Source: JBNKWA01 sp050299555 (GTDB lineage: Bacteria; Pseudomonadota; Alphaproteobacteria; Rhodobacterales; Rhodobacteraceae). Taken from it: a stretch of 64,000 nucleotides of DNA. Position 1 is the first letter of the stretch. Each line of letters begins with the position of its first letter. The stretch lies in assembly GCA_050299555.1 (NCBI GenBank), contig JBNKWA010000087.1, forward strand, positions 62,001 through 126,000, given 5' to 3'. The position numbers and the translations under genes were made by a program. Positions 56,493 to 64,000 of this stretch are shown one piece after another. The notes below the pieces were generated by a model. That model made no database searches and was not told the DNA's origin. It saw nothing but the letters and a program-made list of their open reading frames with translations.

Positions 56493-57497
56493 TCACGCCC
56501 AGCCCCCCGCCGAGATCAGCCCCAGCCGGTCGAGCTGCCGCCAGCCCTGGTAGCGCTCGGACAGCGGGGTATGGAACGTCACCTCGCCGGCCTCGGCATA
56601 GGCCCGGTATTCGCGGCTGGCGGCGTAGTGCTGGCGGCGCGCCAGCTCCTCGTCCACCTTGGCGGCGAAGCCGGCGCCGAGCTTGGCATGCAGCAGCGCG
56701 CCACAGATGCGCTCGCCGCCGTCGCGCTGGTAGGTGCGGTTGAGGCCGCGCGGCAGCAGGCTATGGGTGGAGCTGACATAGACCGTCTCGCGTTCCCATC
56801 TGACCAGCGGGATCTTGTTCAGCGCCGGGGCCGCCGCCGGGTCGTCGGCGAACAGGCAGCGCATGCGCGGGCCGCCCTGCACCCAGAGATTGCCGTAGCG
56901 CGGGTTGCGGCTGGCGAAATAGCTGCCGCCGTCGAAATGGGTCAGCGTGGCGAACGGGTCCTCGCCCTCGGCGCAGGCGGCGCCCGCAAGCGGGCCTTCG
57001 GGGTAGAGGTCGATCAGGAGCGTGCCCATTGAGCGCAGCCGCGAGGCGTCGAGCCAGCCGGTCAGGGCCGGCAGCGGCCGGGTGTCCATGTGCGGATAGA
57101 CCAGGAATTCGTCGGGGTCGGCAGTCACCACCCAGTGGCCGCAGGCGTGGCGGGCCAGAAGCCCGTTGATCCAGTCCATGCCGAAGCGGGCGCGCTTGTA
57201 GCCGGCCTCGGTGCGCCAGACCGAGCAGTCCGGCTGCTCCGCCAGCCAGTCGCCGGAGCCGTCATCCGAGCCGTTGTCGATGGCGATCACGTGGCGGATG
57301 CCGAGGCGGCGGTAGTAGTCGAGGAAATGCGGCAGCCGGGCACGCTCGTTGCGGAACACCGTCGCCAGAAGGTGGTCGCCCTCGGCGATCGTTGCGGTGC
57401 GGTCGGCCACCGGGGCCAGCGCGCGCCGGGCCCGCCGCGCCCGCAGCCGCAGGCGCTGCCGCTCGAGCCGCAGGGAGTAGCGTTGCAGGAGCCTCAT
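56493..57497 (-). CDS. Glycosyltransferase family 2-like protein (Glyco_tranf_2_4 type)
   Basis: A 334-residue protein with TVFRNERARLPHFLDYYRRL, GIRHVIAIDNGSDDGSGDWL, VVTADPDEFLVYPHMDTRPL, NPRYGNLWVQGGPRMRC and NKIPLVRWERETVYVSSTHS. This is the GT2_4 subfamily often found in Rhodobacterales surface-polysaccharide loci. D-x-D-like TADPDEF is the likely metal site. ATG 57497 follows AGGAG-type sequence (minus strand). Substrate unknown. Confidence 0.85.
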   Translation of the reverse strand: MRLLQRYSLRLERQRLRLRARRARRALAPVADRTATIAEGDHLLATVFRNERARLPHFLDYYRRLGIRHVIAIDNGSDDGSGDWLAEQPDCSVWRTEAGYKRARFGMDWINGLLARHACGHWVVTADPDEFLVYPHMDTRPLPALTGWLDASRLRSMGTLLIDLYPEGPLAGAACAEGEDPFATLTHFDGGSYFASRNPRYGNLWVQGGPRMRCLFADDPAAAPALNKIPLVRWERETVYVSSTHSLLPRGLNRTYQRDGGERICGALLHAKLGAGFAAKVDEELARRQHYAASREYRAYAEAGEVTFHTPLSERYQGWRQLDRLGLISAGGWA

Positions 57498-57594
57498 CGC
57501 CGACGGTCTTAGTGCGGAACGCGGCGTTTGGGAATCGCCAGTCTTGGGGAGGCCGCGTGGCGCGCCCGGAAGGACAGCGGGTGGCTTTTCCGGG

Positions 57595-57647
57595 ATCGCG
57601 CCCGACCCGTACCCCGGCCGCCCACCCTTTGCGCGCCCGGGTGCGAT
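57595..57647. repeat. Possible degenerate family 2 hairpin
   Basis: ATCGCGCCCG (57595-57604) and CGGGTGCGAT (57638-57647) pair with one mismatch. The minus-strand loop contains AAAGGGTGGGCGGCCGGGG, resembling the family 2 loop. It lies in the 199-bp gap between two glycosyltransferase genes. Confidence 0.4.
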
Positions 57648-57696
57648 GGCGCGCCGCACCAGAGGCTTTCGCCGTGATAGGCGTAACATATTGTTT

Positions 57697-58881
57697 TCAT
57701 TTAATTATATTGTCGAGCGCGGTGGTGACATCGGCGAAATGCGCCGACCAGGGCCGCGGCGGCAGCGGCGCGGGCCGGGGCATGCCGGAAGCGCCGAGGA
57801 TCGCCTGCCGCCAGGCATCGCGATCGTGCGGGTCGAGATAGAGCGGCCGGGTGCCGGCGATCTCGCGGAAGGCGGGCAGGCCCGAGGCGATGACGGGGAC
57901 ACCCAGCGACAGCGCCTCGACCAGCGGATAGCCGAAGCCCTCGGCGAGGCTGGGGAAAAGCAGCGCCTCGGCCCCGGCGAGCAGCGACGACAGGCCGGCA
58001 TCGTCGAGGCCGGCATGCTCGATCACCGGCGGCCGGCCGGGAGGCGGATGGTCGAGGCGCCTTAGGAGCGCCGGGCCGGCCCAGCCGCGCCGCCCCACCA
58101 CGTGCAGCGCCGGCGCGTTGGCGGTGCTGTCCCAGATGTCGAGCAGGAGCGCGTGGTTCTTGCGCGGCTCGATGGTGCCGAGGGTAACGCAATAGGGCGC
58201 CGCGGCGGGTGGCGGGCCGGGCGGCGGCAGCGGCGACCAGCCCAGCGGCGCCAGCGCCAGCCGGGGGGAAAGGCCGAGATGGGCAAGCCAGTGGCGGGCG
58301 CGGGCTTCGGTATGGCGGGAGTTGCAGAGGATCAGGTCCGCCCCGGTGCCCGCCGCCCGCAGCATGGCGGTGAAGCGCGCCTCGGTGCCCTTGCGGGTCA
58401 GGTCCGGGTGGTCGAGCGGGATGGTGTCGTGCAGCATTACCGCGGTGGTGGCAGCGCCAGCCCGGCGGAGGGCGTCAAAGGTCGCGACGCTGATATTGCT
58501 GTGGCCGACGTTGAGATAGGTCGTGCCTGGCGGCAGGCGCCGCGGGAGCGGGTTGGCACCGAGCCGCGCCAGGGTCGCGTCGACACCGCGCTGCACCGGG
58601 CTGCGCCTGAGCGCCAGCCGTTCGGTCAGGCGTGGCCGGTCCCACGGCGCCTGACCATCGAGGCAGCGCAGGAGTGCCCGCATCTGCCCGGCGTCGATCA
58701 GCGCCAGTCCGCCCGCGCGGCGGGCGAGGAACCAGGCGCCGGGGGCCGACAGCGCCTCGGTCAGGTAGGCGCGCTCGACCCGGTCGATGCCGGTGGCAGG
58801 GCCGAGCCCGGCCCGCGACAGGCTGCGGCTGACATCGAGCAGAAGCGGCCGCGGCAGGCGGGTGTCGCCCTCAGCTGCCAT
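57697..58881 (-). CDS. GT4-family glycosyltransferase (group 1)
   Basis: A 394-residue protein with a GT-B fold. The N-terminal half contains LLLDVSRSLSRAGLGPATGI and DRVERAYL, then HDTIPLDHPDLTRKGTEARF. The C-terminal donor domain has VTLGTIEPRKNHALLLDIWD, LHVVGRRGWAGPALL and the E-x7-E motif LFPSLAEGFGYPLVEALSLG. It probably adds a mannose/glucose-like sugar; the donor is unknown. It overlaps galE by 11 bp upstream. The last codons and 3' flank are unusually AT-rich (TTTAATTATATTG). Confidence 0.9.
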   Translation of the reverse strand: MAAEGDTRLPRPLLLDVSRSLSRAGLGPATGIDRVERAYLTEALSAPGAWFLARRAGGLALIDAGQMRALLRCLDGQAPWDRPRLTERLALRRSPVQRGVDATLARLGANPLPRRLPPGTTYLNVGHSNISVATFDALRRAGAATTAVMLHDTIPLDHPDLTRKGTEARFTAMLRAAGTGADLILCNSRHTEARARHWLAHLGLSPRLALAPLGWSPLPPPGPPPAAAPYCVTLGTIEPRKNHALLLDIWDSTANAPALHVVGRRGWAGPALLRRLDHPPPGRPPVIEHAGLDDAGLSSLLAGAEALLFPSLAEGFGYPLVEALSLGVPVIASGLPAFREIAGTRPLYLDPHDRDAWRQAILGASGMPRPAPLPPRPWSAHFADVTTALDNIIK

Positions 58882-59857
58882 AGCCCGGGCGCTGGTGCCA
58901 GGCCCAGGCGTCGGCGATCATCTCGTCGAGCGAACGCTCCGGCCGCCAGCCCAGAACCTCGGCCGCCCGGGCGCTGCCCGAGACCAGGCTGGCGCAGTCG
59001 CCGCCGCGGCGCGGGCCATCCACCGCCGGCACCGTCGTTCCGGTGACCCGGCCGACCGCGGTCACCACCTCGCGCACGCTGTAGCCGCGGCCGGTGCCGA
59101 GATTGAAGGTCGCGCCGGTGCCGTCGCGCAGCGTCTCGAGGTACGACAGGCCCAGAAGATGGGCGTCGATCAGGTCCTCGACATGCACGTAGTCGCGCAC
59201 GCAGGTGCCGTCGGGCGTCGGCCAGTCGGTGCCGTTGACGGTCAGCGCGTCACGCCGGCCGCGCGCGGCATCGAGCGCCAGCGGGATCAGGTGCGTCTCG
59301 GGGCGATGATGCTCGCCGATCTCGCGCCCGGAATCGGCGCCGGCGACGTTGAAATAGCGGAAGGCGGCCCAGCGCATGCCGCTGGCGGCCGCGATGTCGG
59401 CCAGCAGGCGCTCGATGGCCAGCTTGGAGCCGCCATAGGCGTTGATCGGCCGGGTCGGGCAGGTCTCGTCCAGCATGACGCCGTCTTGCTCGCCGTAGAC
59501 GGCGCAGGTGGAGGAAAGGACGAAGCGGGTGATGCTGGCCGCGGCGGCGGCCTCGATCAGGTTGAGCGCACCAAGGACGTTGTTGCGCCAGTAGAGCGCC
59601 GGCTCGCGCGCCGACTGGCCGACATCCGAGAGCGCCGCGAAATGCAGGATCGCCGCGGGCCGGTGCCGGGTCAGGATTTCGGCCACGCGCCCGGCGTCGC
59701 CTAGGTCGCATTCCTCGAGCGGGCCGAAGCGCACCGCGTCGCGCCAGCCGGTGCGAAGGTCGTCCAGCGTGACCGGCAGGTGGCCCTCGGCGGCCAGCCG
59801 CTTGCAGGCATGCGAGCCGATGTAGCCGGCCCCGCCGGTGACGAGGATCGTCGCCAA
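58871..59857 (-). CDS. galE: UDP-glucose 4-epimerase
   Basis: Interconverts UDP-glucose and UDP-galactose with bound NAD+. The 328-residue SDR protein has ILVTGGAGYIGSHACKRLAA, FAALSDVGQSAREPALYWRN, LSSTCAVYGEQDGVMLDETC, and YGGSKLAIERLL (catalytic YxxxK). It continues AFRYFNVAGADS, TCVRDYVHVEDLIDAHLLGL and FNLGTGRGYSVREVV. It lies 45 bp after galU, and the two together supply UDP-sugars for the polysaccharide cluster. Confidence 0.95.
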   Translation of the reverse strand: MATILVTGGAGYIGSHACKRLAAEGHLPVTLDDLRTGWRDAVRFGPLEECDLGDAGRVAEILTRHRPAAILHFAALSDVGQSAREPALYWRNNVLGALNLIEAAAAASITRFVLSSTCAVYGEQDGVMLDETCPTRPINAYGGSKLAIERLLADIAAASGMRWAAFRYFNVAGADSGREIGEHHRPETHLIPLALDAARGRRDALTVNGTDWPTPDGTCVRDYVHVEDLIDAHLLGLSYLETLRDGTGATFNLGTGRGYSVREVVTAVGRVTGTTVPAVDGPRRGGDCASLVSGSARAAEVLGWRPERSLDEMIADAWAWHQRPGYGS

Positions 59858-59902
59858 GCCTGGCCTGCCTCCCTGCCGTGGATCAGATGGTTCGGGGCGA
59901 CG

Positions 59903-60799
59903 CTACTCGGCAGCCTTGCTCTGGGCAAGGATGTCGTGGAGGAAGCTGCGGAAGTCACCGCGCAGATCGTCACGGGCCAGCGCGAAGGCCACGGTGGCCT
60001 GCAGGTAGCCGGCCTTGGAGCCGCAATCGTAGCGGCGGCCGCGGAACCGAAAGCCGTAGACGTTGCCGGATTGCCGCGCCTCCTGGGCGATGGCGTCGGT
60101 CAACTGGATCTCGCCGCCGGCGCCGCGGCCCATGTCGTTGAGGTTCTCCAGCACCGCCGGCGTCAGGATGTAGCGGCCGATCACGGCGAGGTTCGACGGC
60201 GCCAGCTCGGGCCGGGGCTTTTCGACCATGTCGCGAACCGAGACGATGGAGCCCATGTCCTCGGCCAAGTCGAGCACGCCGTAGGACGAGGTCAGCTCGG
60301 GCGAGACCTCCATCGCGGCGATCATGTTGCCGCCGGTCCCGGCATAGGCATCGACCATCTGCGCGAGGCAGGACTTCTCGGCGGCGATCACGTCGTCGGG
60401 CAGGAGCACCGCGAAAGGCTCGTCGCCGATCAGCCGCCGGGCACACCAGACGGCATGGCCGAGGCCCAGCGCCTCGCGCTGGCGCACATAGGCGATGGCG
60501 CCGCTGTCCATGTCGGTGCGGTGCAGTTCCTTCAAGAGCTCGGTCTTGTTCTGCTCGGTCAGCCGCTTCACCAGTTCGGGTGAGTCGTCGAAATAATCCT
60601 CAAGCGCGCTCTTGCCGCGGGAGGTGACGAAGATGAACTCGGTGATGCCTGCCTCGCGCGCCTCGTCGATGGCGTACTGGATCAGCGGCCGATCGACCAA
60701 GGACATGATTTCCTTGGGAATCGACTTGGTGGCAGGCAGGAACCTAGTGCCGAGCCCGGCAACCGGAAAAACCGCCTTTGTGACGCGGTTGCTTTGCAA
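59903..60799 (-). CDS. galU: UTP--glucose-1-phosphate uridylyltransferase
   Basis: Makes UDP-glucose. The 298-residue protein has KAVFPVAGLGTRFLPATKSI, PKEIMSLVDRPLIQYAIDEA, IFVTSRGKSALEDYFD, GLGHAVWCARRLIGDEPFAV and LLPDDVI. The end carries GFRFRGRRYDCGSKAGYLQA. No ATG lies before the nucleotide loop; the start is TTG at 60799, with AGGGG about 8 bases upstream on the minus strand. It is followed by galE (45-bp gap) and preceded by the GT2 gene with a 180-bp gap, so it may have its own promoter. Confidence 0.95.
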   Translation of the reverse strand: MQSNRVTKAVFPVAGLGTRFLPATKSIPKEIMSLVDRPLIQYAIDEAREAGITEFIFVTSRGKSALEDYFDDSPELVKRLTEQNKTELLKELHRTDMDSGAIAYVRQREALGLGHAVWCARRLIGDEPFAVLLPDDVIAAEKSCLAQMVDAYAGTGGNMIAAMEVSPELTSSYGVLDLAEDMGSIVSVRDMVEKPRPELAPSNLAVIGRYILTPAVLENLNDMGRGAGGEIQLTDAIAQEARQSGNVYGFRFRGRRYDCGSKAGYLQATVAFALARDDLRGDFRSFLHDILAQSKAAE

Positions 60800-60979
60800 G
60801 ATCTTCCCCTTCGGTCAGCGGCGATCCCTGGCTGAATCGCGCTTCTTTTGGCGGTTGCCCGGAACGCGGCAGGATTCCCCCCCATCCGTGGCAAGAATAA
60901 GACAATCCGCGCGGTTCGTCATTGATGTGCTCACTTGGCACGCAACAGGAGCAACTTCCAGCCCCCCGCATGAGACTGG

Positions 60980-62233
60980 TTACGGCAGAGCGGCATTGGC
61001 GCAACGCTGGGCGGAGACCCGCCGACGCTCGGTCGCGACCCGGCTGGGCACCGACAGGAGCGGGCCGCGGCGGCCGAAGGCGTTGGCGCCGAAAAGCCCG
61101 ATCCGGTGCACCCAATAGCCGGCATCGCGGAAGGCGACGGTAGTGGGACGGCCGGAATATTCGATCTCGAACACCGTCACCGGAACCCCGCGCTGTGCCG
61201 CGGCCGCGGCCTTGCGCCGCACCTGGCGGCGATTGAAGAAGCGCGAGACCAGCTCCACCGCCTGACCCCGGACGATGGAACGCGGGGCGGCGGCAGCGGC
61301 CGGCGGTACGGGCGCCGTCTGGACGTAGACCGGTTCGCGCTGGCGGCCGTCGCGGATGCCGGCATCGAGCGTGGCCAGAAGCGCGGCCATGGCGGCTTCC
61401 TCGATCAGCCCGAACGAGAACAGCCGCTGCAACCGCCGGCGCTGGTCATCGCGCAGAAAGCGCAGCGCGTCGGCGTGATCCTCGCCGGGCAGGTGCTTGA
61501 CCAGGTAATAGGCGTGGCTGGCGCCGATCTCGTACAGCGTCAGCGGCACTCGGTGGGCGGTGCGCCGTTCGCTGCCGGCGCTTTGGTGGTGGACCTCGGC
61601 GAGCGGCACCGCGGCGCTGGACCATCCGGCCTGTGCCAGCCGGGCGTTGAGGTCGGTCTCGTCGAGATAATAGCGGAACGCCTCGTCAAAGCCGCCGAGG
61701 CCGAGGACGACCGCGCGGCGGAAGGCGCAGTTGGTGCCCACGGTCTTCAGGCAGTTGCCCGGCGACGGCGGAAAGATGCGGATCTCGCGGTCGGCGACGG
61801 CCTCGTCGCGGTCGTTGCCGTAGCGGTCGAAGAGCCGGATGGTGGATTCGAAGCCGACCCCGCCGCGGTTGCGGACAAAGCCGCCGGCGGCGGCGACGCG
61901 CGGATTGCCGAAAGGCACGATCAGGTGCTGCAGCCAGGCGAATTCCGGCACGCAATCGTCGTCGCAGAAGGCCACCAGCGGCGCGGCGGCCGCCAGAAGG
62001 CCGATATTGCGGCCGCGCGAGACATTGGCCTCGTCGAGGGCGATGTAGCGCAGGCCGGGGGGTGCCGGCCAGCCGGTGGGGTCGGTGTCGCCGACCACGA
62101 TGACCTCGAAGTCAGCCAGGGTCTGGAAGCGCAGCGCCGACAGCAGCCGCGCCAGTTCGCGCGGCCGGCCGCGGCTGGGCACCACGACGCTGACCGCCAC
62201 GGTGCCGCCCGGTTCGGCCGCGTCGCTGCTCAC
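60980..62233 (-). CDS. GT2-family glycosyltransferase with C-terminal extension
   Basis: A 417-residue protein. The GT-A domain has VSVVVPSRGRPRELARLLSA, VIVVGDTDPTGWP, VSRGRNIGLLAAAAPLVAFC, DDDCVPEFAWL (D-x-D) and YLDETDLNARLAQAGWS (catalytic base region). The last 130 residues are a basic, Ala/Arg-rich extension with IVRGQAVELVSRFFNRRQVR. No membrane segments. GTG start at 62233 overlaps the kdsB stop (GTGA). Confidence 0.88.
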   Translation of the reverse strand: MSSDAAEPGGTVAVSVVVPSRGRPRELARLLSALRFQTLADFEVIVVGDTDPTGWPAPPGLRYIALDEANVSRGRNIGLLAAAAPLVAFCDDDCVPEFAWLQHLIVPFGNPRVAAAGGFVRNRGGVGFESTIRLFDRYGNDRDEAVADREIRIFPPSPGNCLKTVGTNCAFRRAVVLGLGGFDEAFRYYLDETDLNARLAQAGWSSAAVPLAEVHHQSAGSERRTAHRVPLTLYEIGASHAYYLVKHLPGEDHADALRFLRDDQRRRLQRLFSFGLIEEAAMAALLATLDAGIRDGRQREPVYVQTAPVPPAAAAAPRSIVRGQAVELVSRFFNRRQVRRKAAAAAQRGVPVTVFEIEYSGRPTTVAFRDAGYWVHRIGLFGANAFGRRGPLLSVPSRVATERRRVSAQRCANAALP

Positions 62234-63030
62234 GGGATTCCCTCGGCCGCCATGATCGCCTGGATGCGGCCCACGTCGACGGGGTTGTTGAGTTCCCAGA
62301 AGACACGGCCGCGCGCCTCGACGGTCACGCATTGCACCGGCATGGCGTTCTCGAGGAAGCGAAGCTGCTCCAGCCCCTCGAGCTTTTCGAGAGGCCCCGG
62401 GTCCCAGCCGATATAGGCGGCCAGCGCGGCGGGCCGGAAGGCGTAGACACCGACATGGTGAAAGACCGGCGTCGGCTGGTCGTCGGCATAGCTCGCAGTG
62501 GTGTAGGGGATCACTTCCTTGGAGAAGTAGAGCGCCCGGCCCTGGCGGTCGAAGGCGGCGGTTGTGGCGCCGACGCGGCCGGCGCGGCGATCCTCCAGAA
62601 ACCCGTTCAAGGCCCTTCCATCGCAGCGCAGCACCGGGGTTGCCACGGCCATGGCAGGGTCCGCCTCCATGGCCTCGACCAGCGCCTCGACGAACCAGGG
62701 CGGGGTCAGGGGCGCGTCGCCCTGCAGGTTGACGACGATGTCGTGCTCGCCGCCCATGACGGCGATGGCTTCGGCCACCCGCTCGGTGCCGTTGCGGCAG
62801 CCTTCCGAGGTCATCACCACCTCGGCGCCGAAGCCGCGCGCCGCCTCGGCGATGCGGTCGTCATCGGTGGCGACGGCGACCCGGACCGCACCCTTGACCT
62901 TGCCGGCGGCGATCCAGCTCCGCTCCACCAGGCTGCGGGTCTCGCCGGTGGCGCCGGTCAGTGCCACCAGCGGCTTGCCGGGGTACCGCGACGAGGCATA
63001 GCGCGCCGGTATGACGATGGTTGCCGGCAT
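62230..63030 (-). CDS. kdsB: CMP-Kdo synthetase (3-deoxy-manno-octulosonate cytidylyltransferase) family
   Basis: Activates Kdo (or a related sugar acid) with CTP. The 266-residue protein has ATIVIPARYASSRYPGKPLV, VRVAVATDDDRIAEAARGFG, EVVMTSEGCRNGTERVAEAI, HDIVVNLQGDAPLTPP, PVFHHVGVYAFRPAAL and LEKLEGLEQLRFLENAMPVQ. It is slightly longer than E. coli KdsB, and the S-x-x-R-x-P-G-K-P loop is intact. In this polysaccharide context it may serve a Kdo-containing capsule, not LPS (inference). One base separates it from cysQ. Confidence 0.92.
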   Translation of the reverse strand: MPATIVIPARYASSRYPGKPLVALTGATGETRSLVERSWIAAGKVKGAVRVAVATDDDRIAEAARGFGAEVVMTSEGCRNGTERVAEAIAVMGGEHDIVVNLQGDAPLTPPWFVEALVEAMEADPAMAVATPVLRCDGRALNGFLEDRRAGRVGATTAAFDRQGRALYFSKEVIPYTTASYADDQPTPVFHHVGVYAFRPAALAAYIGWDPGPLEKLEGLEQLRFLENAMPVQCVTVEARGRVFWELNNPVDVGRIQAIMAAEGIP

Positions 63031-63031
63031 G

Positions 63032-63838
63032 TCAGCCCGCCACCAGCTCCAGCCGCGGACCGCGGGCGATGAAGAACGGGTTTTCGTAACCCGGCTTGCC
63101 GTAGACCAGGGCGTCGTGGTCGTCGAACCGCACCACGTCGCCGCCGGCGGCCAGGAGCACCGCATGGCCGGCAGCGGTGTCCCATTCCATGGTGCGGCCG
63201 AGGCGGGGATAGAGATGCGCCTCGCCCGCCGCCACCAGGCAGAATTTCAGCGACGAGCCGGCGGAGAGGAAATCGGCCACCTGGTAGCGGGCGATATAGG
63301 CGTCGGTGGCCGCGTCACGATGGGATTTCGAGGCCACGACGTTCAGCCCGCCAGCCGGCGCCGCAGCCACGCTCAGGCGCCGCACGGTGCCGGGCGCGTC
63401 CGGATCGAACGGCCCCGCCTCCTCTACCGCGCCGCCGGCGTCGGTGTAGAAGAGCCGCCCCTTGGCCGGGGCATAGACCACGCCCGCAACCGGCACGCCG
63501 TCCTCGACCAGCGCGATGTTGACGGTGAACTCGCCGCGGCGCTGGACGAATTCCTTGGTGCCGTCGAGCGGATCGACGATGAAGAACCGCGCCGCCTTCA
63601 GCGCGTGGCTTTCCGAGGTCTCCTCGGTCACCACCGGTATGGCGGGAAAGGCGGATTTCAGCCCTTCGCGGATCAGCGCGTCGGCGGCCTCGTCGGCCAG
63701 GGTCACCGGGCTGGCATCGGCCTTGGCCCGGGTGCCGAGATCGCCGCTGTCGTAGATCTCCATGATCCGGGAGCCTGCCTGCAGCGCCAGCCGCCGAAGG
63801 GTGGCGGTGATGGCCGCCGTCTGAGGATCATCCTGCAT
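63032..63838 (-). CDS. cysQ: 3'(2'),5'-bisphosphate nucleotidase
   Basis: Removes the 3'-phosphate from PAP, the by-product of sulfotransferases, or regulates PAPS. The 268-residue inositol-monophosphatase-like protein has the metal motifs VTLADEAADALI and VVTEETSE. FIVDPLDGTKEFVQRRGEFT, ALVEDGVPVAGVVYAPAKGR and GRTMEWDTAAGHAVLLAAGG follow, all CysQ-like. ATG 63838 has GGAG upstream on the minus strand; a GTG at 63841 is also possible. It heads the leftward cluster that ends in a sulfotransferase, so PAP recycling is the natural role. Confidence 0.95.
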   Translation of the reverse strand: MQDDPQTAAITATLRRLALQAGSRIMEIYDSGDLGTRAKADASPVTLADEAADALIREGLKSAFPAIPVVTEETSESHALKAARFFIVDPLDGTKEFVQRRGEFTVNIALVEDGVPVAGVVYAPAKGRLFYTDAGGAVEEAGPFDPDAPGTVRRLSVAAAPAGGLNVVASKSHRDAATDAYIARYQVADFLSAGSSLKFCLVAAGEAHLYPRLGRTMEWDTAAGHAVLLAAGGDVVRFDDHDALVYGKPGYENPFFIARGPRLELVAG

Positions 63839-63889
63839 CACTGCTCCAGGTACCGGTTTTTCGGTCTTCTACCGCCGGCGACAGGGAAA

Positions 63890-63918
63890 TTGCAGGGGGA
63901 AATTTAACATTCTATGCT
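63890..63918 (+). promoter_or_regulatory. Candidate sigma-70 promoter for the gene at the right edge
   Basis: TTGCAG (63890-63895), a 17-base spacer and TATGCT (63913-63918), in a short AT-richer region between cysQ and a rightward open frame. Confidence 0.6.
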
Positions 63919-63932
63919 TCCCATCCGCAGTC

Positions 63933-64000
63933 ATGGGATCAGAAACCGCAGGCATGTCGGCTACGCGCAGGGACAGCACGCTGCTGCAAGGGATCGTCAC
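63933..64000 (+). CDS. Start of a rightward gene, cut by the window edge
   Basis: An open frame begins with ATG at 63933 or, in the same frame, ATG at 63954 and runs off the end. Only 15 to 22 residues are visible (MGSETAGMSATRRDSTLLQG, then IVT). A good promoter lies 15 bp upstream of the first ATG. It is divergent from the polysaccharide cluster, so it may be another gene of that locus. No family can be named from so little. Confidence 0.5.
   Translation, partial: MGSETAGMSATRRDSTLLQGIV

Overview
The window is very GC-rich, densely coded bacterial DNA and most resembles a chromosome of the Rhodobacterales (Rhodobacter/Paracoccus/Roseobacter group). The support is gene order and family content: an RNA-binding protein followed by infB; a CobA-DUF2849-CysI-CysH-DUF934-Fpr sulfur operon; DUF2125; Tim44-like, FxsA, SecB, DnaQ, CoaE, AroE and Maf in series; and then rho-mnmE-mnmG-rsmG-parA-parB with two perfect parS sites. 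The genus is not determined here. I saw no rRNA, tRNA or CRISPR array.

Layout. 1-6.3 kb: translation initiation factor IF-2, a methyltransferase, an NreB-like exporter with a His-rich tail, TrmO and a periplasmic copper chaperone. 6.4-11.9 kb: assimilatory sulfate reduction with siroheme synthesis, transcribed leftward, with a divergent Lrp-type regulator. 12.4-18.8 kb: ubiG, pip and the putR/putA proline pair. 19.2-30.5 kb: an accessory block. It starts with a three-gene unit (adenylate cyclase-TPR protein, vanadium-phosphatase-like protein with an N-terminal Gly-Ser-Leu array, subtilisin-like protease) that has a consensus CRP site upstream and a CRP-family gene converging on its 3' end. 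It ends with a large 17-residue-repeat protein followed by an ATP-grasp ligase of the MvdC/MvdD (graspetide) type. The latter pair is the best candidate for an undescribed peptide-modification system. 30.7-34.2 kb: a beta-propeller protein, an uncharacterised membrane-anchored protein and an EEP-family nuclease/phosphatase, with many copies of an intergenic palindromic repeat. 34.3-38.5 kb: hslV and hslU, separated by two toxin-antitoxin modules and a DM13 protein. 38.7-53.4 kb: housekeeping genes around a candidate replication origin (about 45.5-45.95 kb, between maf and hemJ) and the parABS partition system. 53.4-63.8 kb: a leftward polysaccharide cluster with sulfotransferase, three kinds of glycosyltransferase, galE, galU, kdsB and cysQ. 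It is consistent with a sulfated, Kdo-containing surface polysaccharide.

Two dispersed repeat families run through the intergenic DNA. Family 1 (nine copies) has a 16-bp palindrome built on GTCCCC/GGGGAC at one end, a conserved AT-richer core in the long form, and one or two GTGGGGAC units at the other end. Six of its copies lie within 3.4 kb at 31.8-35.1 kb. Family 2 (four clear copies, one degenerate) is a hairpin whose G-rich loop is conserved while the arm sequences differ but stay complementary.

All calls were made by reading the sequence. Family names rest on recognised motifs and context, not on database searches.
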